Counted from the stretch's first letter, positions 1 to 10,167 are shown. The stretch is DNA of 64,000 bases from Parvibaculum sp. (GCA_002694985.1 NZNS01000001.1:1-64000), one strand, 5' to 3'. The notes: a model not told the origin generated them from the sequence alone. Translations and numbers: made by a program.

Positions 1-1403
<1,403 letters not shown>

Positions 1404-1435
1404 TTACCGGGCCGCGCTGCCCGTCCGGCCTTACT

Positions 1436-1450
1436 TTAGAATTATTATAA
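1436..1450 (-). promoter_or_regulatory. PerR/Fur-family-like operator over the katG -10
   Basis: The + strand reads TTAGAATTATTATAA, which matches the Bacillus PerR box TTATAATNATTATAA at 13 of 14 defined positions. The minus-strand TATAAT at 1444-1449 lies inside it and is a good -10 for katG, about 77 bases before the start codon; no good -35 is seen (GTCGGA at the expected place). A repressor bound here would block RNA polymerase. PerR, Irr or Fur could each be the regulator; which one is inference. Confidence 0.55.
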
Positions 1451-1500
1451 TTAAAAACTACTCCCTTCCGACGAGAATGCAACCCCTTGGCAGGCGCGGC

Positions 1501-1530
1501 AAAAAAAGCCCCCGGAATGCGGGGGCTTTT
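1501..1530 (-). terminator. rho-independent terminator after the oxygenase gene
   Basis: The stem AGCCCCCG/CGGGGGCT with a 5-base loop is followed on the minus strand by seven Ts. It lies about 50 bases past the stop of the minus-strand gene ending at 1581 and separates it from katG. Confidence 0.85.
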
Positions 1531-1580
1531 GGCGAGGGCGGGCGGCCTCGGCCGGCTTGCCGGGGGCGCGTATGGAAGGC

Positions 1581-2273
1581 TCAGCCGCCTTTTCTTCGGA
1601 AGCCCATGTTGAAGCTGATCGAGACGCGGAAATCGTCGCTCCGGTTCGGCTGCACCGAATGCTGGAGCCAGCCGGGGAAGATCAGCAGCAGGCCTTCCTT
1701 GCCCTTGTATTCCATCGCCTGGCTGTTAATGCGGGTGCGCGCCTTCACGGGGAAGGTGCACATCACGCGCTCGCGCACGGGATCGTAGAATTCGATGTTG
1801 CCGCTCTTCTCGGGCACCTTCGCGTAATAGGCGCCCGAAAGCAGCGAGTTCGGATGCACATGCGCCTTGTTGAAATCGCCCGGCCCGTTCCTGTTCAGCC
1901 ACATTTCCTGGAAGAAAAGTTCGAAGCGGTCGAAATCGAAAGAGAGATGCGTCGCGCAGCCTGCTGCCGCATTGCCGATGATGCGGCGTATCTCGGCAAG
2001 CTCGTTCCCCGCATGCAGGTTCGCGGCCGAGTGCCAGCCGCCGACATTGGAGCGCGTGATGGCTTTCCCGTTTCGTTCAAGTTCATCCAGAACGGAGAGA
2101 ATATGTGCGTCGATCCGCGCATGATCGGGCACGCGGCGCGACCAGACGGGTGCGGGAAACCAGGTTTCGGGTTTGAAGCCGGGTTGTGTTTCGAGCGCGC
2201 CTGCCGGTTTCTCCGCCGCTTCCGGCCCGGCTTTCGGTACCGCTTTAAGGGCGCTCCCCTTTTGCTTGCTCAT
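1581..2273 (-). CDS. putative 2-oxoglutarate/Fe(II)-dependent oxygenase (TIGR02466-like)
   Basis: A 230-residue protein with the pattern of the uncharacterised TIGR02466 family: a metal-binding-like HVHPNSLLSGAYY stretch in the middle, then a C-terminal LQHSVQPNRSDDFRVSISFN stretch that would supply the distal His and the 2-oxoglutarate-binding Arg of a double-stranded beta-helix dioxygenase. The frame continues upstream to about 2402, but the ATG at 2273 follows a GGGGAG and starts a Lys/Ala-rich leader before the conserved core, so I start there. The substrate is unknown. It is divergent from the TIGR03032-like gene and close to a giant surface protein, which makes side-chain hydroxylation of a protein one possibility (inference). 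Confidence 0.72.
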   Translation of the reverse strand: MSKQKGSALKAVPKAGPEAAEKPAGALETQPGFKPETWFPAPVWSRRVPDHARIDAHILSVLDELERNGKAITRSNVGGWHSAANLHAGNELAEIRRIIGNAAAGCATHLSFDFDRFELFFQEMWLNRNGPGDFNKAHVHPNSLLSGAYYAKVPEKSGNIEFYDPVRERVMCTFPVKARTRINSQAMEYKGKEGLLLIFPGWLQHSVQPNRSDDFRVSISFNMGFRRKGG

Positions 2274-2369
2274 ATCGGCTCCCCGAAACAAGAGGCCGTG
2301 GGAACTCGCACGAAAATGGAGCCATCGGCAGTCGAGAATCTCTCTTTGACCATGTTGCAATCGTCCCTG

Positions 2370-2385
2370 TTGCACGCGGTTGCAA
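2370..2385. promoter_or_regulatory. inverted motif TTGCA-N6-TGCAA (copy A)
   Basis: TTGCACGCGGTTGCAA lies in the 205-bp gap between the divergent oxygenase and TIGR03032-like genes. A third GTTGCA half-site stands just upstream at 2354. The same arrangement occurs at 10676 and, degenerate, at 61791. No regulator is identified. Confidence 0.35.
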
Positions 2386-2478
2386 TGACGCCCTGCCGCC
2401 ATTGCTCTTCACACGAATCTAGCGAAACCGTCTCGCGCGCATCCGGCTTTCGCATCCGAATGGAAGGAATTGGCAGCG

Positions 2479-3645
2479 ATGACCGAAACACCGGGAAAGA
2501 AGACGCCGCCGGAAAAGGCGAAGCAGAAGGTGACGGCGTTGAAGCCGGAAAAGAAGACGACGCAGATTTCCTGTTCGCGCGGGCTTCATGCCTTCATGGA
2601 GCGCAACAAGATGAGCTTCGGTTTCACCTCCTATCAGAGCGGCCGCCTTTACCTTGTCGGCCGCCTGCCCAAGGGCAAGGTCAGTTTCCACGAGCGCCAC
2701 TTCATGCATGCGATGGGCGTCGCCGCCACGCCGCAGCGTCTTTATCTCGCGGGCCAGTACCAGATATGGCGCCTCGAAAACGTGCTCGGCGAGGGCCGGG
2801 ACATGGGCGACTTCGACCGCAATTATGTACCGCGCAATGCGCAGACCACCGGCGATCTCGATGCGCATGAGCTTGGCGTCGAAAAGGGCGGGCGCGTCGT
2901 CTTCGTCAACACGAAGTTCTCCTGTCTCGCGACCTTCAGCCTCACGCACAGTTTCAAGCCGCTCTGGAAGCCGCCCTTCATTTCGCGCCTCGCGCCGGAA
3001 GACCGTTGCCATCTGAACGGGCTTGCGATGGCGGACGGGGAAGCGCGCTATGTCACAGCGGTTTGCCGTAGCGATGTCATCACGGGCTGGCGAGACAGGC
3101 GCGCATCGGGCGGACTCGTGATGGATGTGCGCAGAGACCGCATGGTGAGCGAAGACCTTTCCATGCCGCACTCGCCGCGGCTTCATGAAGGCACGCTCTG
3201 GGTGCTGAATTCCGGGCGGGGCGAGCTCTGCCGGGTGGACGAGAAGACAGGCAAGCGCGAAGTCGTTGCCTTCCTGCCGGGCTTTGCGCGCGGCCTCGCC
3301 TTTCATGGGCCCTATGCCATTGTGGGTCTTTCCCTTCCGCGCGACGGCAGTTTCTCTGGTCTCGAACTCGATGAAGAACTGGCCAGGCGCGATGCCGAGC
3401 CCTGGTGCGGCGTCCAGATCGTCGATACGCGCAACGGCAATATCGTCGAATGGATCAGGATGAAGGGCGAGGTGCGCGAGCTCTTCGATGTCTTCGTGCT
3501 GCCGGGCGTCACCTGTCCCAAGGCTACGGGTCTTCTCGACGGCGCCGTGCGCAACGAAATCTCGATAGAGAACTGGGCGGCGGAGGACATCCGGGGCGGC
3601 AGTACAGGTGAACGGGTCACGCCGGAGAAGGAAGCCGTCGCGTGA
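2479..3645 (+). CDS. TIGR03032 family protein (DUF4915-like), unknown function
   Basis: A 388-residue protein I place in the TIGR03032/DUF4915 family from its core: SCSRGLHAFMERNKMSF, then repeated beta-rich segments (LYLVGRL, LYLAGQYQIWRL, VVFVNTKFSCLATF, HLNGLAMADGEARYVTA, SPRLHEGTLWVLNSGRGEL). This looks like a beta-propeller, with blades of about 45 residues. There is no signal peptide; the N-terminus is Lys-rich and presumably flexible. The ATG at 2479 has GGAAGG 10 bases upstream and is preferred to the in-frame TTG at 2470. No catalytic residues can be named. It sits between a divergent oxygenase-like gene and a co-directional autotransporter, so a role connected with that surface protein is possible but unproven. 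Confidence 0.7.
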   Translation: MTETPGKKTPPEKAKQKVTALKPEKKTTQISCSRGLHAFMERNKMSFGFTSYQSGRLYLVGRLPKGKVSFHERHFMHAMGVAATPQRLYLAGQYQIWRLENVLGEGRDMGDFDRNYVPRNAQTTGDLDAHELGVEKGGRVVFVNTKFSCLATFSLTHSFKPLWKPPFISRLAPEDRCHLNGLAMADGEARYVTAVCRSDVITGWRDRRASGGLVMDVRRDRMVSEDLSMPHSPRLHEGTLWVLNSGRGELCRVDEKTGKREVVAFLPGFARGLAFHGPYAIVGLSLPRDGSFSGLELDEELARRDAEPWCGVQIVDTRNGNIVEWIRMKGEVRELFDVFVLPGVTCPKATGLLDGAVRNEISIENWAAEDIRGGSTGERVTPEKEAVA

Positions 3646-3968
3646 TGATGCGGGGTGGCGTCGTCCGTTCCTCCGGTGCCGCCCCGCAAATCGCCCCGAA
3701 TTCGGCCGCGCAACTCCCGTGAATTCCTCCATTTCACGTGCCGACCTGAATCGAATGGCAGATTTCGTTAACCGGCCTGCCTCGGCCCTTTTACGAAATT
3801 CCGCACAACTCTCTCGAAAAATTCATCCGTCACCGGATTATCCGTCAGCGGCGTTGCGATAGCACCGCTTTGGAGGAAAACACCGCTCCTGTTTGGTTTA
3901 GACTCAAGTGGAGTGGCTTTGTCTGCCAGCGCAGTGTGGTTCCCGAATTGACTCTTTTGGGGGCCCCG

Positions 3969-6900
3969 ATGACGAAGCAAAATAACGCGAAAGCCATATC
4001 CGGCGCGAAGACCGGCCGGAGCCGCGAGGCGCGGTTGAACCCGGCGAGTGCGCATGAGCGCAACTTGCTCGGTTCCGCTTACAGCTATTACAGCGGCGTC
4101 GTCCGCACGAGCGGACAGCCATCGACGGCCTCGGGTGTTCGGCGTCTTTTTGCCGCCGCGCTTCTTTCCGGCGCGTCCATGGTCGCGGTCGGCCTTGGCG
4201 GGACGGGGCAGGCGCGCGCGGAAGGTGCCTGTCTGCCGCAGGCGGGCGAAGGCGAGCAGATCCTCTGCATCGGCACCTTCGACGAAACCATCGACATCGA
4301 TGTCGAGGATGTCACCGTCGTTCTCGGTGAAGGCTCCATCGTCGATACGAGAGACAATGCTTCGGAAAGCTATGGCGACAATACCGGCATCGTCGTCTTT
4401 GGCCCGGGTGACCAGACGGTCAGGAATGACGGTACGGTGCTGACCGGCGAGGAGTATTCCTACGAATACAGCGAGGGCAATCATCACGGCATCGTCGCTT
4501 ACGCAGAGGAAGGTTACGATGCGCACGCCGTGAACAGCGCGACCGGCATCATCGGCACGACCTCGGAAGACAGCTACGGCGTCTTCGCCCGGTCTTTCGG
4601 AGAGTACTGGGATTACAGCGACGCGACGGCGGTCAATGACGGCTCGGTCTCGACCACGGGCGAGGGCAGCTTCGGCGTTATCGCCGACGGCAAATATGCA
4701 GACGCCATCAATACGGGCCTTGTCTTCACCGAGGGCTCGGACGCCGCCGGTATCTATGCCTATTCCAAATATGAATCCTATGCCTACAACTCGGGCGAGA
4801 TCGAGACGGACGGCAGCGAAAGCGACGGCATCCGGGCCTATTCGGAAGAAGGTGACGCCGAGGTCGTGAATGCCGAAGGCGGTATCGTCACGACGAGCGG
4901 CGAGGGCGCGAACGGCGTCGACGTCTGGGCGGAGGGTTATGCCGATGTCACCAATGCGGGTTCCATCGTTACCTATGGCGAGTATGCCGTTGGTGTCGCC
5001 ACCGGGGGCTACTCTGTCACTGTGAACAATAGCGGCAGTATCAGGACCTATGGCGATGAGGCCAATGCAGTCAGTGCCCATTCCGGCGGCTTCTTCACCA
5101 CGACCATCGTGAACACGGGTTTCATCGGCGCCTATGGTGAGGACTCGGACGCCATCAATGCGTCGGGGCCCACGGTCAGGATCACCAATAATGTCGTGGT
5201 CGAAGACGATGAGGTTGTGGCCACCGGCCTGATCCATGCCGAGGATGGTTTCGCCATTCATGTGGAAGAGACGGATGATGCGCGCGTCTACAACTACGCC
5301 ACGATCGACGGCGCGGTCGAGCTCAGCACCGATGAATATGCCTATGTCCGTAATGACGGCCTGATCTCCTCGGAAGATAGCGGTACGCCCGTCATTGAGG
5401 CCTACGCGGCAGAAGGCGATGCCGTCGTCATCATCGGCGGGGATGGTGTCGTGCGAACGCGCGCGGAGTATTCGACTGGCGTCTATGCAGGAGGTGATAG
5501 CGCCATCGTCAAGAATTACGGTTCGGTCACGACCGGCTATAGCGAGGAAGGCAATTTCTACGGTGACTATTCGGCGGGCATTCGTGCGCGCGGCGAGGAA
5601 GAAGGCGCGCTTGCACTGAGTACCGGCAGCGTCACCACCTTTGGCGATTATGCGGAGGCGCTTTCAGCGAGCACCGAATATGGCACCGCCCAGGCGGTCA
5701 ATACCGGCGACATCGACACCTATGGAACCCTCTCCGCCGGCGTCATCGCGATGGACTACAACACCTACGGCTATGACGAATATTCGGAGTATTCCGGCGC
5801 AGGTGCCGGCAATGCCGGTGACGTGGAAACGCGGGGCTATGCGTCGGTTGGTGTCGGTGCCTTTTCGGTCGAAAATTCAGCCACAGCCTATAACGTCCTT
5901 GGCGGCACGATCTCGACTTCCGGCGATGGCGCACATGGTCTCGCAGCTGGTACGGGTTTCGATAGCGTAGTGGATGCGGCATCCGTCACGGAAGGCAACG
6001 GCCGGGGCGGCTCGGCCTTTGCGGTCAACGGTTCTCCGTTCGGCTTCTATGGGCCCGTCAGCTTGGATGTCGAATATGATGAAGGGCCGCGCGTTTCCAT
6101 CATCGACTATGTCGATACTGAATATTTCGAGCCCGCTGACTACCGCTCCACCATCGTGACGAGCGGTGACAATTCAATCGGCGTTGCTGCCATCTCCAGC
6201 GGCGGTTCGGCCTGGGCCGGAAATTTCTACGGCTCGATCACGACGGGTACGCTTGACGAATATGACGACCCGGACACGGGCGAGGGATCGCATGGTCTTG
6301 TCGCCTATTCGGACTTGGATGAAGCCGTCGCGATGAACAAGTATCATGGCGAGATCGTCACGCGCGGCAACGATGCCTATGGCATCTGGGCGACGTCCGA
6401 CGACGACATGGCGCATGCCAGCAACAAATATGCCTCAAGCATCATTACTCATGGTGACGGGTCTATCGGCATGCGGGTGATTGCCTCGGGCGAATATGGC
6501 GCGTATGGCGACGGCTACGACGCTGACGCTTTCAATATTTCCTCAAGCATCACGACCTACGGGGACTACGCGGCGGGCGTTTCCGTCATCTCCTATGAGG
6601 GAGATGTGGTGGCCGTCAATGCAAGCGGCAGCATCTACGAGGACTACGACCTGGATCTTCCCGAAGCCGCGATCACAACTCATGGCGACTATGCCGATGG
6701 TATCGAGGCTCGTGCCGAATACGGGACCGTCTACGCCTATAATAACGGCACCATCACGACCTATGGCGAGTCCTCTACGGGTATCGCCGTCTCCGGTCAG
6801 ACGGTCGAGGTTCATAACTACGGTAACATCTACACGTCGGGCGAATATGCCCACGGCATCATCGCCTATTCGGAAAGCCCGGATACGACGACCGTTGTGA

Positions 6901-9674
6901 ACGGAGGTGTCATCGAGGCGACGGGCGAGGAGACGAATGGCATTCGTGCCTTCGGCCCCACGGTCAATGTCACCAATCTCGAAGATGGCGACATCTACGC
7001 AGAAGACGATGCACTCTACATCGCAGAGGCCGAGGTCGTGACGGTCACGAACCACGGCACCATCGGCTCTTACGGGTCTGACGGTATCGACATTCAATAT
7101 GCCGAGGCCGCGACGGTCACGAACCATGGCGACATGAACTCGAACGAAGCCGGTATCGAGGTTACGACGACGGATGAAGTGTCGATCTACAATTACGGCT
7201 CGGTCGAGGGCCGGGTCGATGTGTCTGGTGCCTATGATGCCTACTTCCTCAACGACGAGGGCGCAGAAGTCATCGTCTCGGAGGAGAGCAGCGACGAAGA
7301 TGGCGGCGTCCGCATCGAAGCCTTTGCGGAAGTCGATGTCGTCAACAGGGGCTCCATCACGGTCGCGGCCGACGAGACCTATGGCGTCTATCTGCGAAGC
7401 AATACGGTCTCGCTCGACAATTCAGGCACGATCGCAACATCGGGCGAATACAGTCATGCGCTGGTCGCCCGCTCGGAGGCGCTTGCGACCACGACGATCA
7501 CCAACTCCGGCACCATCGAGGCGCCCGGCGAGTACGCAGACGCCATCGTGGCGAGCGGGCCCACGGTCAACATCACCAATACCGGGGACGGCGTCATCTC
7601 GTCGGCTTCGGGTGCTGCGATCTATGCCAACGAGACGAAATATGTCGACATCGTCAATGATGGCGAGATCACCGGCGATGTACTCATTGCTGCCTATGGT
7701 GTGTATGAGTATTCGGCCACGGTGGAAATCGACCATACGGGTTCGGTCGATGGCAATGTCGACACCTCGTTCGGTTATAGCGACGACACGATCCTGATCG
7801 ACGGAGGCACGGTTAGCGGTGCGGTCCATACCGGCGACGGTATCGACGAAGTAACGGTCTCGGGTTCGGGCGTGCAGCTCGGTCTCGGTATCCACGCCAC
7901 GGAAAGCGGCATCGCACCCCTCGCGATCCGCGACAACAGCGCTTATCTCACCTTCGCGCATGACGATACGATCACCCTTGATGACGGTATCGGCGGTTGG
8001 GGCGTCTCGCATTTCGACACGGTGAATATCGACAGCGGCAAGCTCGTGCTTGACGGCGTCGGCATTCACACGAGCTACAGCGAGGGCTCTGTCACGGTTG
8101 CCGAAGGCGCAACGCTTGGCGTCACGGGTCAGGGCGCCGATATCGCGGCGGACAATGTCTCGATTTCCGGTACGCTCGATCTCGCGCTTGACGGCTTCCT
8201 CGACGCGACGGGGACCGTGGCCTTCAACGAAGGCAGTACCTTCCGCGCCGACATCTCCTCCGGGGGTGCCGCCGTTGTTTATGGCGACACGGTCAGCTTC
8301 TCCGAAGGCTCGACCATCGATGTCGATGTCATTGGCGGTCTCTCGGGTGTCGTCGGCGACGATATCCTGATCGCCTCCGCCGACAGCGAGAACGGTGTCA
8401 CCGATAACGGGGCCTCGGTCGAAGACAACACGATCCTCTTCGACTTCCTCAAGGTGATGGACGACGAGGTCATCGAGACCGGGTCGGCCGACGATCTCTT
8501 CCTGCGCATCCAGCTTGCGGAGACGGCGGAAGAAACGGAAGTCGGTGTCGACGGCCGCGTGAACCTTGTTGGCGTTGCCAAGGCGATCGACGAGTATATC
8601 GCGACCCAGCCCATCGACAGTCCGCTCACGCTCTGGCTTGCCCAGTTCGAGACGGAAGAAGAGCAGCGCGCTGCCCTTCTGAAGGTTGTCCAGGACTCGA
8701 TGCCGTCCGAAAGCAATGCCGAAGGCACGAGCACCATGGCGTCGACAGATCTCATCTTCGACATGATCATGGACCGTATCTCCGGCGGCGGTTTCGCTAT
8801 CGCCAACAATACGGGCGACACGGGCCTTGCCGCGGGCGACCAAATGCTCGGCGGTGACGGCAAGTGGGCAATCTGGGGCCGCGTCGGCGGACTCAAGGCC
8901 GAATACACGCCTTCCGGCGTCAACGGCTTCGATACCGACATGTGGGGTGCCACGGGCGGTGTCGATGGTGAAGTAGCGGCGAATATCCGTCTCGGCCTTT
9001 CCGCCTTCTATAGCTCGGCGGATATCGACGAGAACGGCGCAGGCGCGAACTCGATCTCCACGGTCGATAGCTACGGTGCGGTTGCCTATATGAGCTACCG
9101 TCCCGGTGCATGGTATGTGAACGGCTCGCTTGGCTACGGCTTCAACAATTACGAGAGCAGCCGTTCCTCGCTTGGCGGTGTCAACGTCGCGGATTATGAC
9201 GGTTCGCAATTCGTCGCGCGTGCCGAGGCGGGCCGCATGTTCACCTCCGGTGCCTTCGACATCACGCCGAATGTGGGTCTCCGCTACAACCTCGTCGATG
9301 TCGATGCCTATACGGAAACGGGTCCGCTGCCGACCAGCGTCAACGGACGTACGATCGAATCGCTGCGCGCGGTTGGTGGCGTCAACTTCCGCTACACGGC
9401 GGAGCTCGATGGTGGCTCGAAGCTGATCCCGGAACTGGGCGTGAAAGTTCTCTCCGAACTTGCCGACCCGGATGAAGCGATCACGGGCAGCGTGGTCGGG
9501 GGCGGTGCCTTCACCACGCAGCAGACGGCTCGCGACGATGTTTCCTACGGGGTGCTCGGCGGTCTGACCTTCGAAGGGGTGAACGGCGTGACGCTGCGCG
9601 TCACCTATGATGGCGAGTTCCAGAGCGACTACGAAGAGCAGAGTCTCTCGGCCGCGATCCGAATCGCTTTCTGA
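3969..9674 (+). CDS. giant autotransporter (type Va) with repetitive acidic passenger
   Basis: A 1901-residue secreted/surface protein. Residues 1-84 form an extended signal: a basic leader, then hydrophobic RRLFAAALLSGASMVAVGL and a likely cleavage after ARA. The passenger (about 85-1500) is built of tandem units of roughly 22-25 residues with the theme N-x-G-x-I-x-T-x-G-x-x-A-x-G-I, expected to fold as a parallel beta-helix. It is strongly acidic (Asp/Glu) and Tyr-rich with almost no Cys. Residues about 1630-1901 are an autotransporter beta-barrel starting WAIWGRVGG, with alternating aromatic strands and a terminal RIAF ending in Phe, as in typical barrels. The frame extends further upstream, but the ATG at 3969 begins the recognisable leader; its Shine-Dalgarno (GGGGG) is weak. 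Adhesin or biofilm matrix function is inferred from architecture only. Confidence 0.9.
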   Translation: MTKQNNAKAISGAKTGRSREARLNPASAHERNLLGSAYSYYSGVVRTSGQPSTASGVRRLFAAALLSGASMVAVGLGGTGQARAEGACLPQAGEGEQILCIGTFDETIDIDVEDVTVVLGEGSIVDTRDNASESYGDNTGIVVFGPGDQTVRNDGTVLTGEEYSYEYSEGNHHGIVAYAEEGYDAHAVNSATGIIGTTSEDSYGVFARSFGEYWDYSDATAVNDGSVSTTGEGSFGVIADGKYADAINTGLVFTEGSDAAGIYAYSKYESYAYNSGEIETDGSESDGIRAYSEEGDAEVVNAEGGIVTTSGEGANGVDVWAEGYADVTNAGSIVTYGEYAVGVATGGYSVTVNNSGSIRTYGDEANAVSAHSGGFFTTTIVNTGFIGAYGEDSDAINASGPTVRITNNVVVEDDEVVATGLIHAEDGFAIHVEETDDARVYNYATIDGAVELSTDEYAYVRNDGLISSEDSGTPVIEAYAAEGDAVVIIGGDGVVRTRAEYSTGVYAGGDSAIVKNYGSVTTGYSEEGNFYGDYSAGIRARGEEEGALALSTGSVTTFGDYAEALSASTEYGTAQAVNTGDIDTYGTLSAGVIAMDYNTYGYDEYSEYSGAGAGNAGDVETRGYASVGVGAFSVENSATAYNVLGGTISTSGDGAHGLAAGTGFDSVVDAASVTEGNGRGGSAFAVNGSPFGFYGPVSLDVEYDEGPRVSIIDYVDTEYFEPADYRSTIVTSGDNSIGVAAISSGGSAWAGNFYGSITTGTLDEYDDPDTGEGSHGLVAYSDLDEAVAMNKYHGEIVTRGNDAYGIWATSDDDMAHASNKYASSIITHGDGSIGMRVIASGEYGAYGDGYDADAFNISSSITTYGDYAAGVSVISYEGDVVAVNASGSIYEDYDLDLPEAAITTHGDYADGIEARAEYGTVYAYNNGTITTYGESSTGIAVSGQTVEVHNYGNIYTSGEYAHGIIAYSESPDTTTVVNGGVIEATGEETNGIRAFGPTVNVTNLEDGDIYAEDDALYIAEAEVVTVTNHGTIGSYGSDGIDIQYAEAATVTNHGDMNSNEAGIEVTTTDEVSIYNYGSVEGRVDVSGAYDAYFLNDEGAEVIVSEESSDEDGGVRIEAFAEVDVVNRGSITVAADETYGVYLRSNTVSLDNSGTIATSGEYSHALVARSEALATTTITNSGTIEAPGEYADAIVASGPTVNITNTGDGVISSASGAAIYANETKYVDIVNDGEITGDVLIAAYGVYEYSATVEIDHTGSVDGNVDTSFGYSDDTILIDGGTVSGAVHTGDGIDEVTVSGSGVQLGLGIHATESGIAPLAIRDNSAYLTFAHDDTITLDDGIGGWGVSHFDTVNIDSGKLVLDGVGIHTSYSEGSVTVAEGATLGVTGQGADIAADNVSISGTLDLALDGFLDATGTVAFNEGSTFRADISSGGAAVVYGDTVSFSEGSTIDVDVIGGLSGVVGDDILIASADSENGVTDNGASVEDNTILFDFLKVMDDEVIETGSADDLFLRIQLAETAEETEVGVDGRVNLVGVAKAIDEYIATQPIDSPLTLWLAQFETEEEQRAALLKVVQDSMPSESNAEGTSTMASTDLIFDMIMDRISGGGFAIANNTGDTGLAAGDQMLGGDGKWAIWGRVGGLKAEYTPSGVNGFDTDMWGATGGVDGEVAANIRLGLSAFYSSADIDENGAGANSISTVDSYGAVAYMSYRPGAWYVNGSLGYGFNNYESSRSSLGGVNVADYDGSQFVARAEAGRMFTSGAFDITPNVGLRYNLVDVDAYTETGPLPTSVNGRTIESLRAVGGVNFRYTAELDGGSKLIPELGVKVLSELADPDEAITGSVVGGGAFTTQQTARDDVSYGVLGGLTFEGVNGVTLRVTYDGEFQSDYEEQSLSAAIRIAF
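4300..8000 (+). repeat. tandem passenger repeats within the autotransporter
   Basis: Imperfect repeats of about 66-75 bp recur through this stretch. The recurrent encoded phrases are variants of NTGxIxTYGExAxGI and TITTYGD/ESSxGI, with bases such as ACCTATGGCGA reused many times. Copies are diverged from each other rather than recently duplicated, so the array looks old and stably maintained. The boundaries given are approximate. Confidence 0.7.
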
Positions 9675-9698
9675 CAATACGGTCCTCGCAAAAAGGCG

Positions 9699-9732
9699 AA
9701 TGGCGCTCCGGGGATATCCGGGGCGCCATTTT
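9699..9732 (+). terminator. terminator after the autotransporter
   Basis: The stem AATGGCGC-T-CCGG / CCGG-G-GCGCCATT, with a short GGATAT loop and a T-rich 3' side, starts 25 bases after the autotransporter stop. Confidence 0.75.
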
Positions 9733-9815
9733 CCTTTGCGTATTCCCGGTACTTGTCTCCGGCACCTGTTTCGGGTCACTTGTCCCCGGGTCGGGCGATG
9801 TTTATCCCCAAAGAA

Positions 9816-9838
9816 AAAGCCCGGCATGTGCCGGGCTG
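9816..9838 (-). terminator. terminator for the minus-strand genes ending at 9885
   Basis: The stem AGCCCGGC/GCCGGGCT with a 4-base loop is followed on the minus strand by TTTTCTTT. It faces the autotransporter terminator, so the two convergent units are separated. Confidence 0.8.
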
Positions 9839-9842
9839 ATCC

Positions 9843-9876
9843 TTTGTGACGGTTTTGTTACGTTTTGATGACAGTC
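9843..9876 (-). promoter_or_regulatory. Pho-box-like triple direct repeat (copy 1)
   Basis: On the minus strand three 7-mers, CTGTCAT, ACGTAAC and CCGTCAC, are separated by 4-base A-rich spacers (CAAA and AAAA). That is the architecture of PhoB binding sites. A second copy at 49366-49399 agrees at 29 of 34 positions. Its placement is odd: between the stop codon at 9885 and the terminator at 9816-9838, with no clear -10 or gene to drive. Confidence 0.45.
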
Positions 9877-9884
9877 GGGCTGTT

Positions 9885-10151
9885 TCAGCGCGAGATATCC
9901 CCGAAGGCGAGGGTCGAGCCGTCGCTCAGATTCACGCAAGGGGCGGGCGCCTTGGGTCTGGCCTGGCAGAGATAAAGCGTGTCGTTTCGCTCGACCCAGA
10001 TGCCGCCTTGCGGGTTCGGCATCATGCCGCTGCCGCCGCCCGTCAATGCGGCGACGACGATGGCGATGGCAATCAGCGTTCCCGATGCCATGACGGCATA
10101 AGGCAGATGGTTGTCGGCGCGCGCTTCGCGGACCCCGGCAATATTGTTCAT
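9885..10151 (-). CDS. small single-pass membrane protein, unknown
   Basis: An 88-residue protein. Residues about 20-40 (YAVMASGTLIAIAIVVAALTGG) form one transmembrane helix, followed by a polar C-terminal half with two Cys (YLCQAR and APCVNL) that could form a disulphide in the periplasm. I start at the ATG at 10151 because AGGGAGGT stands 8 bases before it; the frame continues open a further 15 codons. It lies 16 bases after the unknown gene ending at 10168 and is probably co-transcribed with it. I do not recognise the family. Confidence 0.6.
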   Translation of the reverse strand: MNNIAGVREARADNHLPYAVMASGTLIAIAIVVAALTGGGSGMMPNPQGGIWVERNDTLYLCQARPKAPAPCVNLSDGSTLAFGDISR

Positions 10152-10167
10152 TCCGTGTACCTCCCTT

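Noticed and set aside
7422..9827. Long open frame on the minus strand antisense to the autotransporter 3' half
   Set aside because: It is a by-product of the biased third codon positions of the autotransporter gene; its translation is low-complexity (Asp/Arg/Val-rich) with no domain and no ribosome binding site, while the + strand shows a full barrel.
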